From Typhlomys cinereus (taxonomy: Eukaryota > Chordata > Mammalia > Rodentia > Platacanthomyidae): a DNA stretch of 64,000 bases. Location of the stretch: NCBI GenBank assembly GCA_023101885.1, contig JALPQD010000027.1:2485967-2549966 (forward strand), given 5' to 3'. The notes below the pieces were generated by a model, which worked only from the letters and a program-made list of their open reading frames with translations, was not told the DNA's origin and made no database searches. Each line of letters begins with the position of its first letter. Within the stretch, counting starts at the first letter, position 1. The position numbers and the translations under genes are program-made. This document shows, one piece after another, positions 32,535-44,430 of this stretch.

Positions 32535-33068
32535 CTTCACCCACCCTTATCACAAGGCTCAGAGGGACATCAAGGAAGAGGGGGCAGCAAGATTGTAAGA
32601 GCCTGATATGGTGGCCCATGCATATCTATCTTCTGTACATAACATAGTCATGACACAAGATTTTGTGGCATATATGTGTACTTATACAAGAATTGTTCAG
32701 GAACTGTCTTATCAACATCTCTCCATAACATCAGAAAGATCTCAAGAAGCTTCACACCTCTCTGAGAGACTGGTGAGGACTAATACTCATCAGTATGGGG
32801 AAGTAAAGGAGGATGTAGTATATCAACTGATTTAGGATGCTTGCTGGAGCATCAGTCAGGAAAGACATAAGTCATCACAGACTAGACAAAACACAGTGGG
32901 CCACAAAAGTGAAAAGATTTGAAAATAGGAAAGAGTCTGGAAAGGTAGATGAAGAGCTGTAAGGGGAAAAAGGAGGGTTGGGATTTGGGACTAAGGGTTG
33001 AAAATATTATAAAAATCACAATATTTATGTATACATCATTAAAAATAAATAATCAAAAATAAATAAGA
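32535..33068 (+). mobile_element. L1 3'-UTR fragment, older subfamily
   Basis: 'gcagcaagattgtaagagcctgatatgg', 'aagatctcaagaagcttcacacctctctgagagactgg' and 'ccacaaaagtgaaaagatttgaaaatagg' match 52,105-52,565. It ends A-rich with AAATAAA repeats. Confidence 0.75.
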
Positions 33069-33204
33069 GTTTTTTTATTAAAACGTCCAGTTCAAAATTA
33101 TGTCTTTTGTAAAAATGACCTAATTACTACATATAATTCAGTACCTCTTCCTTTGTGTGTTCCTCTTGCCTCATCAATACTCCTGTTAATACATTGATCA
33201 CAAC

Positions 33205-33520
33205 TTCTTTTTGTCCTTTGTGTGTGTGTCTTATGTGGGTGGGTGTACATGTGTGTGCAAGTGTGTACAAGAGGGCATTTGAGTGGTATATAAGAAGGAA
33301 CTCAAGTTTGTGTGCTTGTGTATGATGTCATCTGGAATCATCCTATATTGCTCATATTGCTTTGTTTTGGGGTTTCCCAGGCACTATCTTCTAGGTTGAA
33401 ATTATAGACCCCCACCATATCTGCCCAGCAGGTCTTCATAGAATTGGGGGATTAGAACTTGGATATTTTTTGCTTATGAAGCAAAGACTTCAAACACTTG
33501 ACCATTTTTCCCAGTCTTTG
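33205..33520 (-). repeat. SINE, minus strand, diverged
   Basis: GT-rich left end, then 'ggaatcatcctatattgctcat', 'ggtttcccaggc', and a right end resembling the complement of a tRNA-type SINE head ('tgaccatttttcccagtc'). Confidence 0.6.
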
Positions 33521-36500
33521 ACCAAAATTTTTCATTGCTCCAGAAATACTTGTCAATGAGTATAGTCTTCATCAATCTAAGATGAACCGTGACAACTTTA
33601 TCCTTTTCAAATTCTTCTCAGCCTCCTTGCTTCACATTGCATTGCTCTATATAGCCATTCATGAGGCATGAAGTTTTGCAGTAAATGATGACACTGGGAT
33701 ATTTTGGTATAGTGGCTTAAAAGCAAGAAGTGATGCTCACTTCATTACTCTTATAGTGGAATACTTCCCAAACCACAAAACTATTAGAAAACTATTTAAA
33801 AATATCAGAATCTACTTAAAAATGAAATACCTTAAGGAAGAAACTTTCCTAGTGATTCTGATGGTCAGGCAGTTTGGCAATTTTTGAAGAAATAGGCTTG
33901 ATAGAATAAAAACCAATATTTTGTTAAGGCAAAAAGATTTCCTGTCTTATCTCCATACCTCCCACATTTGGGAGCCTGACAGAAAAATACCCTTACAAAG
34001 TCAGCCTCATATGAGTATCCTTCTCACATATTATGTAAAATATATATTAGCAAGAGATTATCTTTTCAGTGCGAATGGTAGGATTTTATTTTAGATATAC
34101 ATCTGGAGGCCTAGCAACCTTGGGAATTCTTGCTCTAGCAGACCCTGTTCTGAGGAACCAAGGTTTCTAGGTACAATTTCTTTATCATTCTTCCTGACAA
34201 ACAGGATCAAGTAGTGATTTATTGTCAACCCAAGCTGAAGGCAGGGTGTCAGGAGATTTATAGGGTGAAACATTGAAAAGAAAGCAAAAGAGAGAGAAGC
34301 AGTGGAGCATGGCACTCTCTGCACTTTGCAGACCATCTTCCCAGCAGGATCCAGTCTATATCTAGCAAAGCTACTTTCAAATCTCTGCCACACTGTGGAG
34401 TCGATATGGGTGAATTACATTTTTTGAACCTGAAATTAAAAAAGCAAAAACAGGAAAGAAAAAAACCCCTAATTTTTATGTTCCTTGTTATCTTGCTATA
34501 TACTTATTGGGCTGATAAGATATTTCGTGTTAGAGTGTGCCAAATATTCTTGGCACAGGAAGGTACAATTTCAGAGATATTTTAGGATGGCGTGTGCCTG
34601 TGAATGCATATCATGAACCTCTTCATGTCTTTTAGAAGACGTGGCTTTGAGACGAGACCAAGAGGCAGTGCCATGTCTGTGCACATATGGGCGTAGCTTG
34701 TGGTTATATGGAACACATGGCCTGTGGTTATATAGAGATGGAAATGCTTGTTTCTGTCACCTTTGGTTACCCAGCAACATGCACTCACTTTGTCCCCCCA
34801 GCCTCCATTTCTCCTGTAGTGAAATGAGCATAATGTGATCGTGCCGGTTATGGAATTAAATCTTGTGTCTTCAAAGTGCTCATCACAGTACCTAACATTG
34901 TATAGCAAAATACCATTCTGTAAATGAAGACAATAGCAGCTTAGTATGACTGAAACACAGAATATATGAGCATAATCTTTTTAAAGTGAATCTGCGTTTA
35001 CAAGAGTATTGTGCTCAAATGTATTCACCTCTCAAATCATCCTGAAGCATCTTTTGCTCTTTTATGTCTTGCAGTAGATGAGAATTGATTTTGAGTATTT
35101 CCCCTGATACATTAAAAAAAAACCCATATAGCTCAAAGAAAATAACCTCAAAGAGAAATCTAGAAAGGATGTCTTTTTATTCTGTTATGAAAAGTATATT
35201 TATACAAATGACTCAAAAAAGTATTTGCAACAAAAACTATGCACTCTAGAGGCCTCAGAGTAAGTAAACAAGAATATGATAATATAAAAGTCCTACACCT
35301 CATGTTATGGGTATCTAACATAAAAAATAAATAAAAACACATGCAACTTGACAGCTTTCTTGTGACATGCCACTGATGGGTTTTTAAAATTCAGGGCCAT
35401 GCATGATAGGGATTTCCACTTACTTAACTGCCATCATTTCCACATGTCAAGACAGAAACTACTCTTGTCTCTGTCACTTGAATATGTGACCTTTTCTCTA
35501 ATGTGAAATACAGTTCATAGAAAATTTTCAACACTGGAACTCTTGTTATATTTATTTGATGCCTTCCCCATCCTTCCACCTCCTGTTGCTTTTATTTAAA
35601 TTTAATCTAATCCTTCCATCCCCAACTATGATGAATGTATATTATTTGTTGGTGTAAACAAAGTCAGGAAAATATCTCTTTTTTCCCAGAAATTTATAAG
35701 TGACTTGCCACCTAGTCGGAGATTCTAGAAATGGACTATTATGGAAACTGAAATACATTCCTTGTGTGACCATCAGATGACAATGAGCCACCATTCAATC
35801 CATATATGTTTCTCTTTTTCTTTCTCCACCAAGAAGGTGGTTCCAGTGGTCATGGTAACCTAATAGGCAAGAGCAAAAGCCTTTGGGCGGCATGATTGCA
35901 TTCATAACAAGCCAGATATATTCTAGGAAAGCATAGTGCTATAATGTAACAAATGTATGGATGTTCACTGAAAGGAGACATATCAGTGATAAATTGCCAT
36001 TATTAATCTCTGTAGAGTCAATGTTATAAACACCACTTAGAAATTTTTTTGTAAGACATCTCAGTACTTTTCTTTCATTCAGAAATGGCACCAAAGTGCG
36101 AAACAAGTTTTTTCTTATTAAAATGCTCTCATCTGAAATTCCCAAAGCAAGTAAAGCATTCAGAATGAAGTAGGGCAAGTCTGGAGGGGTGCTTCTTATG
36201 TTTGCCACCCTTGGTCACCATGGCCTGTTTTTCCTCTGGGAAATGCCTCACACTTATTCTGAATGTCTCCTAAAGAGGAAAGTCCCTCCACTGTCCCATT
36301 AATGCTTGAGAGTAATCAGGAGTGTCACCACTCTAAGCAGTCAACATTACAGTCAACCTAAAGGACTGCTGGGAACAGGAAGATTTTCAATAGGAAAAGG
36401 AGAAGGGATGATTAGGGATTATGGGGCAGAAATGGCATGAATTAATTACATTCATTTAAGAAACTGTCAAAAAAATTTTGTCAAGGAAATGGGGAAATCC

Positions 36501-36900
36501 CCTCTTGTCCAGAAGATCCAGGAATTGAATAATAGAATAGAAGTTATTATGGGCCCAGCCCTGCACCAGAGAATGTGACTCATTCAGGAGAAACTGATCC
36601 TCCAATGTGAGATCATCAATCTGAAATGAAGCATTAATCATGGGCATTTCAGACATGTAAGACAATAGTGACCTTTCCTTTTCAAATCATTTATTTTTTT
36701 GTCACTTTCAAGCACAACATATGTAAACATTACAAAGGATGTGTGTCAAAATTTTGCATTTATGAACTACCATCATACTAGTCTGAGTAAGTTCTATAGC
36801 TACTTGATTTACCAGGAACATGTTTCTACATGTACATTCATCCAAATTAAGTCAAAAATTATTTAAAAAGCTTCCTAATTCATTCTGAGTGAATTAAAAT
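33521..36900. other. Unrecognised non-coding sequence, 3.4 kb
   Basis: The longest stretch without a repeat that I can name. Minus-strand open frames at 34,582-34,908, 35,939-36,208 and 36,456-36,665 have protein-like composition. I see no convincing splice sites, domain or homology, so I leave them uncalled. Confidence 0.45.
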
Positions 36901-36904
36901 AGGA

Positions 36905-37205
36905 CCTATAAATGGATCAGTGGGTAAAAGTGTTCACTACACAAACCTGAGAGCATCAGTTCAAATCCCCAGCACCTTCATAAAAAGCTGGGTACGGATG
37001 CTCGTACTTGTATCCCCAGCACTATGGCGGCCAGAGACAGAAAGGTCACTGGGTCTGAACTTTATCAGACTAGATCTAAGTTCAATGATAGAACCTTTCT
37101 GGAGGCATTCTCAGGCAGAGAAAGACAGAGCAAGACATGCAATGCCCTTCTCTCATCTTCAAGCACACATATGCTCATGCACAGTACATATGACACACAT
37201 ACATA
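36905..37205 (+). repeat. tRNA/7SL chimeric SINE (B4-like)
   Basis: A tRNA-like head ('gatcagtgggtaaaag', 'gttcaaatccccagcac') is followed by a 7SL-like half ('agctgggtacggatgctcgtacttgtatccccagcac') and a CA-rich end. Confidence 0.7.
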
Positions 37206-37262
37206 ATCATCTTTTTTTGTGTATGTATGTATAAGTGCCAGTGTGAACATGTGTAGAGGGAT

Positions 37263-37549
37263 ATGTGTGTGTGTGTGTGTGCGTGTGTGTGTGTGTGTGT
37301 GTCTGTGCATATGTGTTTATCAAAAGTCACTGTGTGTCTTTGGAGACACAAGGATAATTTTAGGAATCATCCTGGATTGCTTTACCTTCTTTTTGCTTCT
37401 CACTGTGTTTTCCCAGGCTCTGCCTTCCAGGACTGGAAGGGCAAGTCACTGTAATTTCTGCCTGGAATTTTCATGTGGGATCTGGCATCCAAACTCAGGT
37501 ACTTTTACTTTCAAGGCAAAGGGTTAACCCCTGAGTCATCTCTCCAGCC
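37263..37549 (-). repeat. B2-like SINE, minus strand, with (GT)n tail
   Basis: (GT)n at 37,263-37,303 is the complement of a CA-type tail. The body reads 'ctttggagacacaagg', 'ggaatcatcctggattgc', 'tcccaggctctgcc', and the right end is 'cctgagtcatctctccagcc', the complement of the head. Confidence 0.85.
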
Positions 37550-37574
37550 TTAATTTTTTAATTAAAAAATATAG

Positions 37575-37935
37575 GGGATTGCAGAGTTGGCTTAATGGAT
37601 ACAGAGTCTGCCAAATAAGCACAAAGATCAGAGTTCAAGTCCCAGAACTCATACAAAGCTGAATATGGATTGGATATATGGAATCTCGGTGTTTCCATTT
37701 GGAGATGGGAGGCAGAGACAGAATTCTGCAGATATTCATTAGTCAGTTAGGGCTGGTATATACAGTGGCAATAGTGAAGAAACTCTATCTCAAACAAGGT
37801 AGAAGGCGAGGACCAGCACCAAAGCTCACCTCATGCTTCCACTCATAGACTGTGGCATGCATTCACCCATGTGACTAAACACAAATGCACACATATGAAT
37901 ATTCACACAGTTATACACAGTGCATATACACATTG
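37575..37935 (+). repeat. tRNA/7SL chimeric SINE (B4-like)
   Basis: Head 'ggggattgcagagttggcttaatgg' with 'gagttcaagtcccagaac', then a diverged 7SL-like half ('gagatgggaggcagagacag', 'actctatctcaaac') and a CA-rich end. Confidence 0.65.
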
Positions 37936-37948
37936 AGAAAAAGTTTAG

Positions 37949-38210
37949 GGGCTGGGAGACGGTTCAGAGATTAAGCCTTTGCCTTCCAAACAGGACTTGA
38001 GTTTTGATCCCCAGAGTCCATGTAAAAAATTCTAACCCTAGAAGGTGGAGCCTGGAAAACTCCAGAGCAAAGCAATAAAAAGGTAGAACAATCCAGGATG
38101 GTGATCAATGCCACCTTTGGGCCTCCACAGGCACAAATACTCAAGTGTACCTTAATACACATACATTCACACACACACGCATGCACACTCAAATGCATAC
38201 ATACAAAGGA
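37949..38210 (+). repeat. B2-like SINE
   Basis: Head 'ggggctgggagacggttcag', B-box-like 'gagttttgatccc', body 'ctagaaggtggagcctggaaaactccagagcaaagc' as in 18,437 and 45,601, then a CA-rich tail. Confidence 0.8.
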
Positions 38211-38214
38211 AAAA

Positions 38215-38835
38215 AACTCAGAAATTCATTTTTACCTCTTTACAAAGTGATTGCATGAAAAAGGAATACAGAACTACTAATTAATCAACCTAAACTAAAA
38301 AAAAGTCTCAAGTTCATCAAGTATTATAATTCATAAATTTATTTATAATTTAAAAATATAAATAAATATATAATGTATAGTTTTGTGTGTAACTTTATTC
38401 ATATATTTTACATTATTAACTATATACAGAGATCCAAGTTGAGTTCAGTTTAATAGAAGAGGTTTTTCTTAGTCCAGTGCTATCTACACACAGATACATA
38501 TGCTTAAATTGGTTAAAAATAAATCATTATAAAAAACAAAATTAAAATTGACATATTCAGGCTGACCACATTTCAAAGCTCCAAAGCCAGACATGGCCAG
38601 GATGCACCATATGGACTATGCAAGCATAGAGTATTTTCAGCATGAAGGAAATCTCTACTACAGCATTACCTCAGCCAAACTCAGTGAAAAGTGAAACAAA
38701 ATAATCCCAAGAACATACAGGGATGGGCTTCTAATTAACTGTATTAGACAGATGTAGTAATTGTCTCTGAATTAAGGGAGGTTCATGCAAGAGAAACACA
38801 AGCCCATGCTGTCAGAAATAGTTCCCCAGAAGAAA
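38215..38835. other. Unrecognised AT-rich sequence
   Basis: No gene or named repeat recognised. Confidence 0.45.
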
Positions 38836-38839
38836 AAAG

Positions 38840-38971
38840 ACATAGAAGTTCAAAGATCAAAACAGACTCTTCAGAGTAAGTGACCTCTCTGATCTCCATA
38901 ACCCACAAGACAGAAAAAGAACTGACCCCTGAATATTATCTTCTGACAGCACATATATCCCCCTGCACACA

Positions 38972-39021
<50 letters not shown>
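38840..39021 (+). repeat. Diverged SINE 3' part and (CA)n
   Basis: 'cataacccacaagacagaaaaagaactgac' and 'attatcttctgacagcacat' resemble the 3' half of B3-type SINEs, followed by (CA)n at about 38,973-39,020. Confidence 0.55.
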
Positions 39022-39024
<3 letters not shown>

Positions 39025-39309
39025 TAATGATGATGATTCTTTTTGATCTTTTCATTTTTGCAATGGAATAACTCAAAAATAGCATGAAGATTACTGTGTT
39101 ATCAATGACCATTGACAAGCGTGGGAAGAAAACACACTGCTAAGAATTAGATGTTACTCTTAAAAGAACTTGGTAATATCATAAATGTCCCAAATTATGT
39201 TTTCTCTTTTTTAAATTATTTTTAATTCTACAAATTTTTGGATCACTGTATGGTAACTTGATTTGATATGCAATGATTAATCAGGGTACCTCACATTTCC
39301 ATCTCTGCA

Positions 39310-39640
39310 AATGGATTCATATACCCGTGTGGTGTGTGCGGTGTATGTGTATGTGGTGTGCATTTCTGTATGTGTGTCTGCATGTGTGTGGGCACAGATG
39401 GATGTACAACTGTGTATTCATATGTGTGAAGAGAGGCCTGAAGTTGCTGTTGGATGTCTTTTTTGACTGTTCATCACTGTATTTACTATATTTACAGTCT
39501 TTCAGTTGAACCAGAGTTCTTCAGTTGGCTACTCTAGGTAGCCAGGGATCTCCTGTCTCTGCCTTTCCAATGCTGAGATTACAGAAGGCTTTAAAGGCCT
39601 TTCTATGTGTTCTGGGGATCCATACTTACCCTTATGATTG
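39310..39640 (-). repeat. Rodent SINE, minus strand (B4-type)
   Basis: GT-rich left end, then 'gctactctaggtagccagggatctcctgtctctgcctttccaatgctgagattacag', the complement of a 7SL-like half. The head at the right is lost. Confidence 0.65.
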
Positions 39641-39833
39641 CTGATAAAAAAAAATCAGGTTGATTACTAGCTCTATCTACTTAGAATTGTGCCGTGTTGA
39701 GCTCTGCTTTTCTAGTCACTTATGAAATATAGAATAGGTTACTATGACTTGTTAGAACCTTATTATTTCACACTATTCCAGAGAATGATAAATGCATTTT
39801 TAATACCACTCTCACTGTGTTTGGATACATGTG

Positions 39834-39836
<3 letters not shown>

Positions 39837-39877
<41 letters not shown>
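39837..39877. repeat. (CT)n microsatellite
   Basis: Pure CT dinucleotide run. Confidence 0.95.
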
Positions 39878-39879
<2 letters not shown>

Positions 39880-40199
39880 GCTCCCTTTCTCCTGCATTCT
39901 GCTTTGCCTCTGGTAATTGCCATTTTAATTCAGATGAACTTTCTTGAATACTTACACAACAGAGAGACTATTCAGGATATTTTGTTTTATAAAAAGGTCC
40001 TTCTAAATCTAAACCACAGCTTCTTCCCATAAGATAGCACTCTTTAAATATTTTAGTACATCCCTTGCTATTTGAATTGCAGACTTATGATGAACGAATG
40101 ATTTTAAAATATTTTCATAAAATTATTTGTGTATAGTTCATTTTTATTTTTAAATTTATGTTAGCCAAAGATTTGTGAATAGTGGTATCTGAAGTTACT

Positions 40200-40384
40200 G
40201 TTCATTTATTCTCACCGTTCGTAGTCTGTAACATGAAAATACTTAACTTATTTTCCTTTCAGTTGGCTATCATATTGTTTTTCAGGTTTTTGGTTGTTGT
40301 TAAGGACAATGGCTCTATGAATGTTCTTGTACCTATGCTTGAGTTTGTCTATTTGTGTATGTTTTGGAGTGCAACTTATGGGAT
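40200..40384 (-). mobile_element. Ancient L1 (L1M-type) ORF2/3' piece, segment 1
   Basis: 'ggacaatggctctatgaatgttcttgtac' and 'gtgcaacttatgggatag' follow the well-known minus-strand reading of old mammalian L1 3' regions. It continues at 41,369 and 43,588 after later insertions. The left end is approximate. Confidence 0.6.
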
Positions 40385-40399
40385 AGAAATATGTTCAAT
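40385..40399. repeat. Target-site duplication, left (AGAAATATGTTCAAT)
   Basis: Exact 15-bp match to 41,354-41,368, bracketing the L1 3' end at 40,400-41,353. Confidence 0.95.
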
Positions 40400-41353
40400 A
40401 CAATGCCCACCAGGATGGAGTGAAGGGCATTGCAGGAGCAGCAAAACTGCAAAAGAAAATCAACAAACCACAATCCAGAATTTCAGAGACTCTATATCAA
40501 CCACCTAGAACTAGGCTAGCCTAATCTCTCCCCATGTTGAAGCTCAGGGAAATTTGCGGAAGAGGGGGCGGTAAGAGTGTAAGAGCAAAAGGATGGGAGG
40601 AGGGGCTGGAGAGGTGGCTCAGGGGTTAAGCCTCCGCCTTGCATGTGGAAGGTCCTGAATTCGGATCCTAGACCCCACGTGTAGAAGGCAGGCGGAAGCG
40701 GGGGCGGCCTGCGTTTCTGGTCCTGGTAGGGCGGAGCCTGTGAATCCCTCGGCAGAGTAAACAAGGAGGAGGCGATCCATGGTGGTTCCCGAATTCGTCC
40801 ATGGTTCTACACACACATACACACATATATGCACACACACACATACACGTGCACAATTTAATAAATAATTAAAAAAAAAGGGATGGGAGGAGCAATGATA
40901 TGTAAGATACTCCATACTAGTTAGGGCTGAAACAATCATAATTGGACTTTGCATGCCCTGCACATTGTCCAACACACTGTTGACCTCACAAAGTCTAGCA
41001 TCTGTTAAAGGCACCAAGATCCTTGGAGGCAAAGGATTGGCAGCCACAGCAGTGTTCCTATACCTATGGGGACCACGGGAAAGGGTTCAGGGAAAGGCCA
41101 CTGGGTCCTTGTACCTCATCAGAGAGGAGGGCCCAGAGGAAATTCAGGCATGCAGAAGAAAGGACTCTCTGGGAATTGGGGCAGGAGGCACTGGGGGATG
41201 GGGAGGGAGAGAGGTGGGGAGGGGGAGCAGGGGGTATGGGGGGAGGAGGAGGGAGGGAGGGAACTGGTGTACCTATAAGTTTGTATGAGCTGAAATAATA
41301 ATAAAAAAGTATTAATAAAAATTTGTATTATTAAAGGGTTACAGACAAAAAAA
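40400..41353 (+). mobile_element. 5'-truncated L1 3' UTR inserted in an ancient L1
   Basis: Collinear with 56,230-56,835: 'cccaccaggatggag', 'tgaagctcagggaaatttgcggaag', 'agtttgtatgagctg', with a G-rich tract at about 41,190-41,265. The A-rich tail ends at the right-hand copy of an exact 15-bp duplication. A SINE interrupts it at 40,603. G-rich open frames at 40,953-41,298 are not genes. Confidence 0.95.
40603..40880 (+). repeat. B2-like SINE, young copy inside an L1 3' UTR
   Basis: Head GGCTGGAGAGGTGGCTCAGG, B box GAATTCGGATCC, CA-rich end and A-rich tail. GGATGGGAGGAG flanks both sides (40,591-40,602 and 40,881-40,892). The uninterrupted site is seen in the L1 copy near 56,412. Minus-strand frames over it (40,516-41,047) are repeat translations. 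Confidence 0.95.
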
Positions 41354-41368
41354 AGAAATATGTTCAAT

Positions 41369-41520
41369 TTACAGAGCTAATGAGAGAGGAATTCGGAAAG
41401 TTAGTTGGCCGGTTGGATGTTATGTAGGTTCATATTCTTGCCATTTTAGGAGGCTTCTTCTAAATCATGTCCTCACAAAACTCTGCTACCCATATATTTG
41501 TACATTTTTGACAACTCCCG
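41369..41520 (-). mobile_element. Ancient L1 (L1M-type) piece, segment 2
   Basis: Resumes the ancient L1 after the 15-bp duplication and runs to the MaLR provirus at 41,521. Confidence 0.55.
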
Positions 41521-41951
41521 TGTTACAGTTTGCCTGCATGGTTGCTGATATAATAAATGACTATCAAAAGGTTTAAGGGAACAAGGGGTTTATTTTATTA
41601 CTGATAGTCTGGTTACAGTCTGAGGTCTAGCTTAACAGGAGAGCATGCACCAACATCAGGCTGAGGGAACTGGCCACACCAACTCTGTTTAATGGTTGAG
41701 AGAGGGATGATCCTTACTTGCCAAACCAGCATGTCTGGTCAAGTATACGCAAGAATACCAACTCTCTGAATGAGCTCTCTCTATTTTTATTCCAGGGCCT
41801 AATCCTGCCCACCATGGGCTAGGCCTTCCCCACGAGCTGGACAATCCCCTGCAGGTTTGCTCTGGGCTTAACTCAACCATTAATTCTCTACAGATGTTCC
41901 CAGAGCTCAAACCCTCAATTCTCAAGTTGACACCTGTGCCTAACTATGACA
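41521..41951 (-). mobile_element. MaLR provirus 2, 3' LTR
   Basis: 431 bp, TGTTACAG...TATGACA, minus orientation, same family as provirus 1. The left flank TCCCG (41,516-41,520) pairs with TCCTG (43,583-43,587), 4 of 5. A purine tract lies on the minus strand just inside (complement of 'ctccaccccttgt'). Confidence 0.92.
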
Positions 41952-43161
41952 CTCCACCCCTTGTCAACTAATACAAAGACTTAGCACTTTTAAACTGTAA
42001 CCTTCAAACCTTGTCCCCGTAGATGTTAAAAGTTATCTTAAAATATAAATGCATTTCATAGATATATTTAAAATGCTTCTTCATTAAAACTTCAGTTCCA
42101 ACATTTTAAAAGTTCAAAGTTTTTTAACCTGAAGAGTGTATTAAATCAGAATAAGTTAAATACTTTAAAACAGATAAAGCATTAAAACAGAAGCGTCTTG
42201 AACAATAAGAAAACATTAAAAAGATTAAAGTCCAGCAAATCAAATACTGCATCCTTTACTTTAATGTCCATCTTCTGTTGCTCATCATAAAGTCAGGGTG
42301 GCTCAAAGATTCTAGACATTCCCAGTCCCTGTTTGCAGCTCAAAGTTGTAGGAGCAGAGTTCCTCTGAACCAGCCTGAATTTCCAGTCATAGCTGTCCTC
42401 AGCATGTACCCCCATGGTTCTGGCACCTCCAACAATACTTAGGGTTCACCTCTACAGCTATAAGTTTCTCCTTTTCTTGCAGAATTCTATGGTGCCACTG
42501 GTGCCAAACGTTTGCTGCTCTCCATGATCTCTAGTGGTACACCAAAGCCAATACCACTTGGAGGATGCTGCCACATTGTGAAGTGAGGTTGAAATGTAGC
42601 CTGGTCCACTAGAGCCACAGCTGTACCAAGTTTCGACTGCTGCTGCTGAAAAAGCCTCTTTCTAGGCAGCCAAACTTCCAAAGAGCAAGAAACAGCTTTA
42701 ATTTGGGGTTACGACCCCTGAAAGAATCTGGGTTTTCAAACCACAAAATCACCATGCAGTGGTTTTCAGGTCTTCCACCATCCCGCAAGTCCTAGGATTT
42801 CCTTCACTTATGCTCATTTCTCTAACAGCAGCAGATGTTCTTCTGCCTACCCTTTCTACATCCAGAGCTTCATGGCCACTAACACAGCTCTTCTCTGTCA
42901 AGCAAACCAGTCTATTGTCTTTAAATTCAGCTTCACCAAAATCCTTGTTCCCTCCCTCATAAACTGGACCCAAACAATTCACAACTCTCTCAGCATTTTC
43001 TTTATCCAAATGGCCCATTAAACTCTGCAGAAAAGTGTTTGTAATCCACAAAGTCAAAATCTTCAAACCTTTCAAATTTTGTCCAGCAAAACCATTCAAA
43101 AGCCACAAAATGCACATAGTCAGATTTATCAGCAACACTCCACTTCTTGGGTACCAAATTC
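41952..43161 (-). mobile_element. MaLR provirus 2, non-coding interior
   Basis: About 1.21 kb, collinear with 28,813-29,875 but somewhat longer. It includes a segment near 42,700-42,790 that provirus 1 lacks or has lost. Next to the 5' LTR the minus strand reads 'tttggtacccaagaagtgg', a leucine-tRNA-like primer site. The minus-strand frame at 42,749-43,180 shows no retroviral domain. Confidence 0.88.
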
Positions 43162-43582
43162 TGTTGCAGTTCATCTTCATGGTTGCTGATAAATAACTAT
43201 CAAAAGGTATAAGGGAACAAGGGGTTTATGTTATTAATAATAGTCTGGTTACAGTCTGTAGTCCAGCTTAATGAGAGAGCATGCATCAAAACTAGGTTGA
43301 GGGCACTGGCCACACCAACTCTACATAATGGCTGAAAGAGGGACAATCCTTACTTGCCAGATCAGCATGTCTGGCCAAGTGTACATAAAGATGCCAACTC
43401 TCTCAACTCTCAGTATTTTATTCCAGTGCCTAATCCCACCCACCATGGACTGCGCCTTCCCCATTAGCTAGACAATCTCCTGCAAGTTTGCTCTGGGCTT
43501 AAGTCAAACATTAATTCTCTACAACTGTGCCCAGAGCTCAAATCTTCAACTCTCAAGTTGACACCTGTGCCTAATTCTTACA
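43162..43582 (-). mobile_element. MaLR provirus 2, 5' LTR
   Basis: 421 bp, TGTTGCAG...TCTTACA, collinear with 41,521-41,951 with many differences, so the insertion is old. Confidence 0.9.
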
Positions 43583-43587
43583 TCCTG

Positions 43588-43735
43588 TTTTCTGCCTCAA
43601 GAAATGCCTGTTGACTTCTTTTACCCGTTTTTTTCTATTAGGTTTTCTTTCTTGGATTTGTAGGTATGCTTTATCTATTCTGCATCACAATTTTTTAAAT
43701 CAGTTTGTGTACAAAAATTATGCCCCAGATTTTAG
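43588..43735 (-). mobile_element. Ancient L1 (L1M-type) piece, segment 3
   Basis: 'gcctgttgacttcttttacccgttttttctattaggttttctttcttgg' is the familiar complement of the ORF2 3' part of old mammalian L1. It follows segment 2 in order. Confidence 0.7.
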
Positions 43736-43739
43736 TATC

Positions 43740-44430
43740 TAATTCCATTATCTTTTATATTTTAATGAATGTTAATTTTATGAACACACAGTCTACAAAC
43801 ATTACTGTGCATCTGTTTTTGATACCTCACATATTCCTGTTGTCATCACTACATTCAAGATGAAAAACATTTTGTTACTTCCAAAATCTTCCCTATAGCC
43901 CCAGAGTCACTTCCTGGACACTTGTCACCAAATAGTTAATATAATTCTTTCTAAAGTCTTATGGGCTACTTTTGTCTTTTCTAGAATTTCATGGATTGGA
44001 TTCAGGTAGTCTGTAATCTTCTGTGTTTTGCTCTTTCTGTGTAACATAATGATATTCAGACTATTGCTATTATGCCCTGCAATAGTACTTTGTACCTTTT
44101 TGTTACCAAGCCATATTTCATTGTGCATATGCTTCACCACTCATGCACTTGCCTCTTGGGGGATGTTTTTGTTCCTTGCAGTGTTTGGGACTGGCAAATA
44201 TAGGTGCTATAAATAGTCACATACAAGTGTTCATGTGAATGTGTTTTCATTTTTCTCAACTAGGTAAAATGGCATTACTAAATCATGTAGCAAATATATG
44301 ACTGATTATGAATGAAATTACTAAGCATGAGTTACAACACTTCACATTTCTTCCAACAGTGTCTGAAAGGTATATTCCCATCAACAAAAAATGTATGAAA
44401 TTTCGAGTTTTTACAAACCCTTGCTGCAAA
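43740..44430 (-). mobile_element. Second ancient L1 (L1M-type) 3' region, minus strand
   Basis: 'cataatgatattcagac', 'gccatatttcattgtgcat', 'gctataaatagtcacatacaagtgttcatgtgaatgtgttttcatttttctcaactagg' and 'cacatttcttccaacagtgt' follow the order of old mammalian L1 3' ends read on the minus strand. Its order restarts relative to segment 3, so it is a separate copy. Confidence 0.75.

Noticed and set aside
40516..41298. Several overlapping frames on both strands, some Pro- or Gly-rich
   Set aside because: They lie wholly within a SINE and the G-rich L1 3' UTR, and recur at the other copies.
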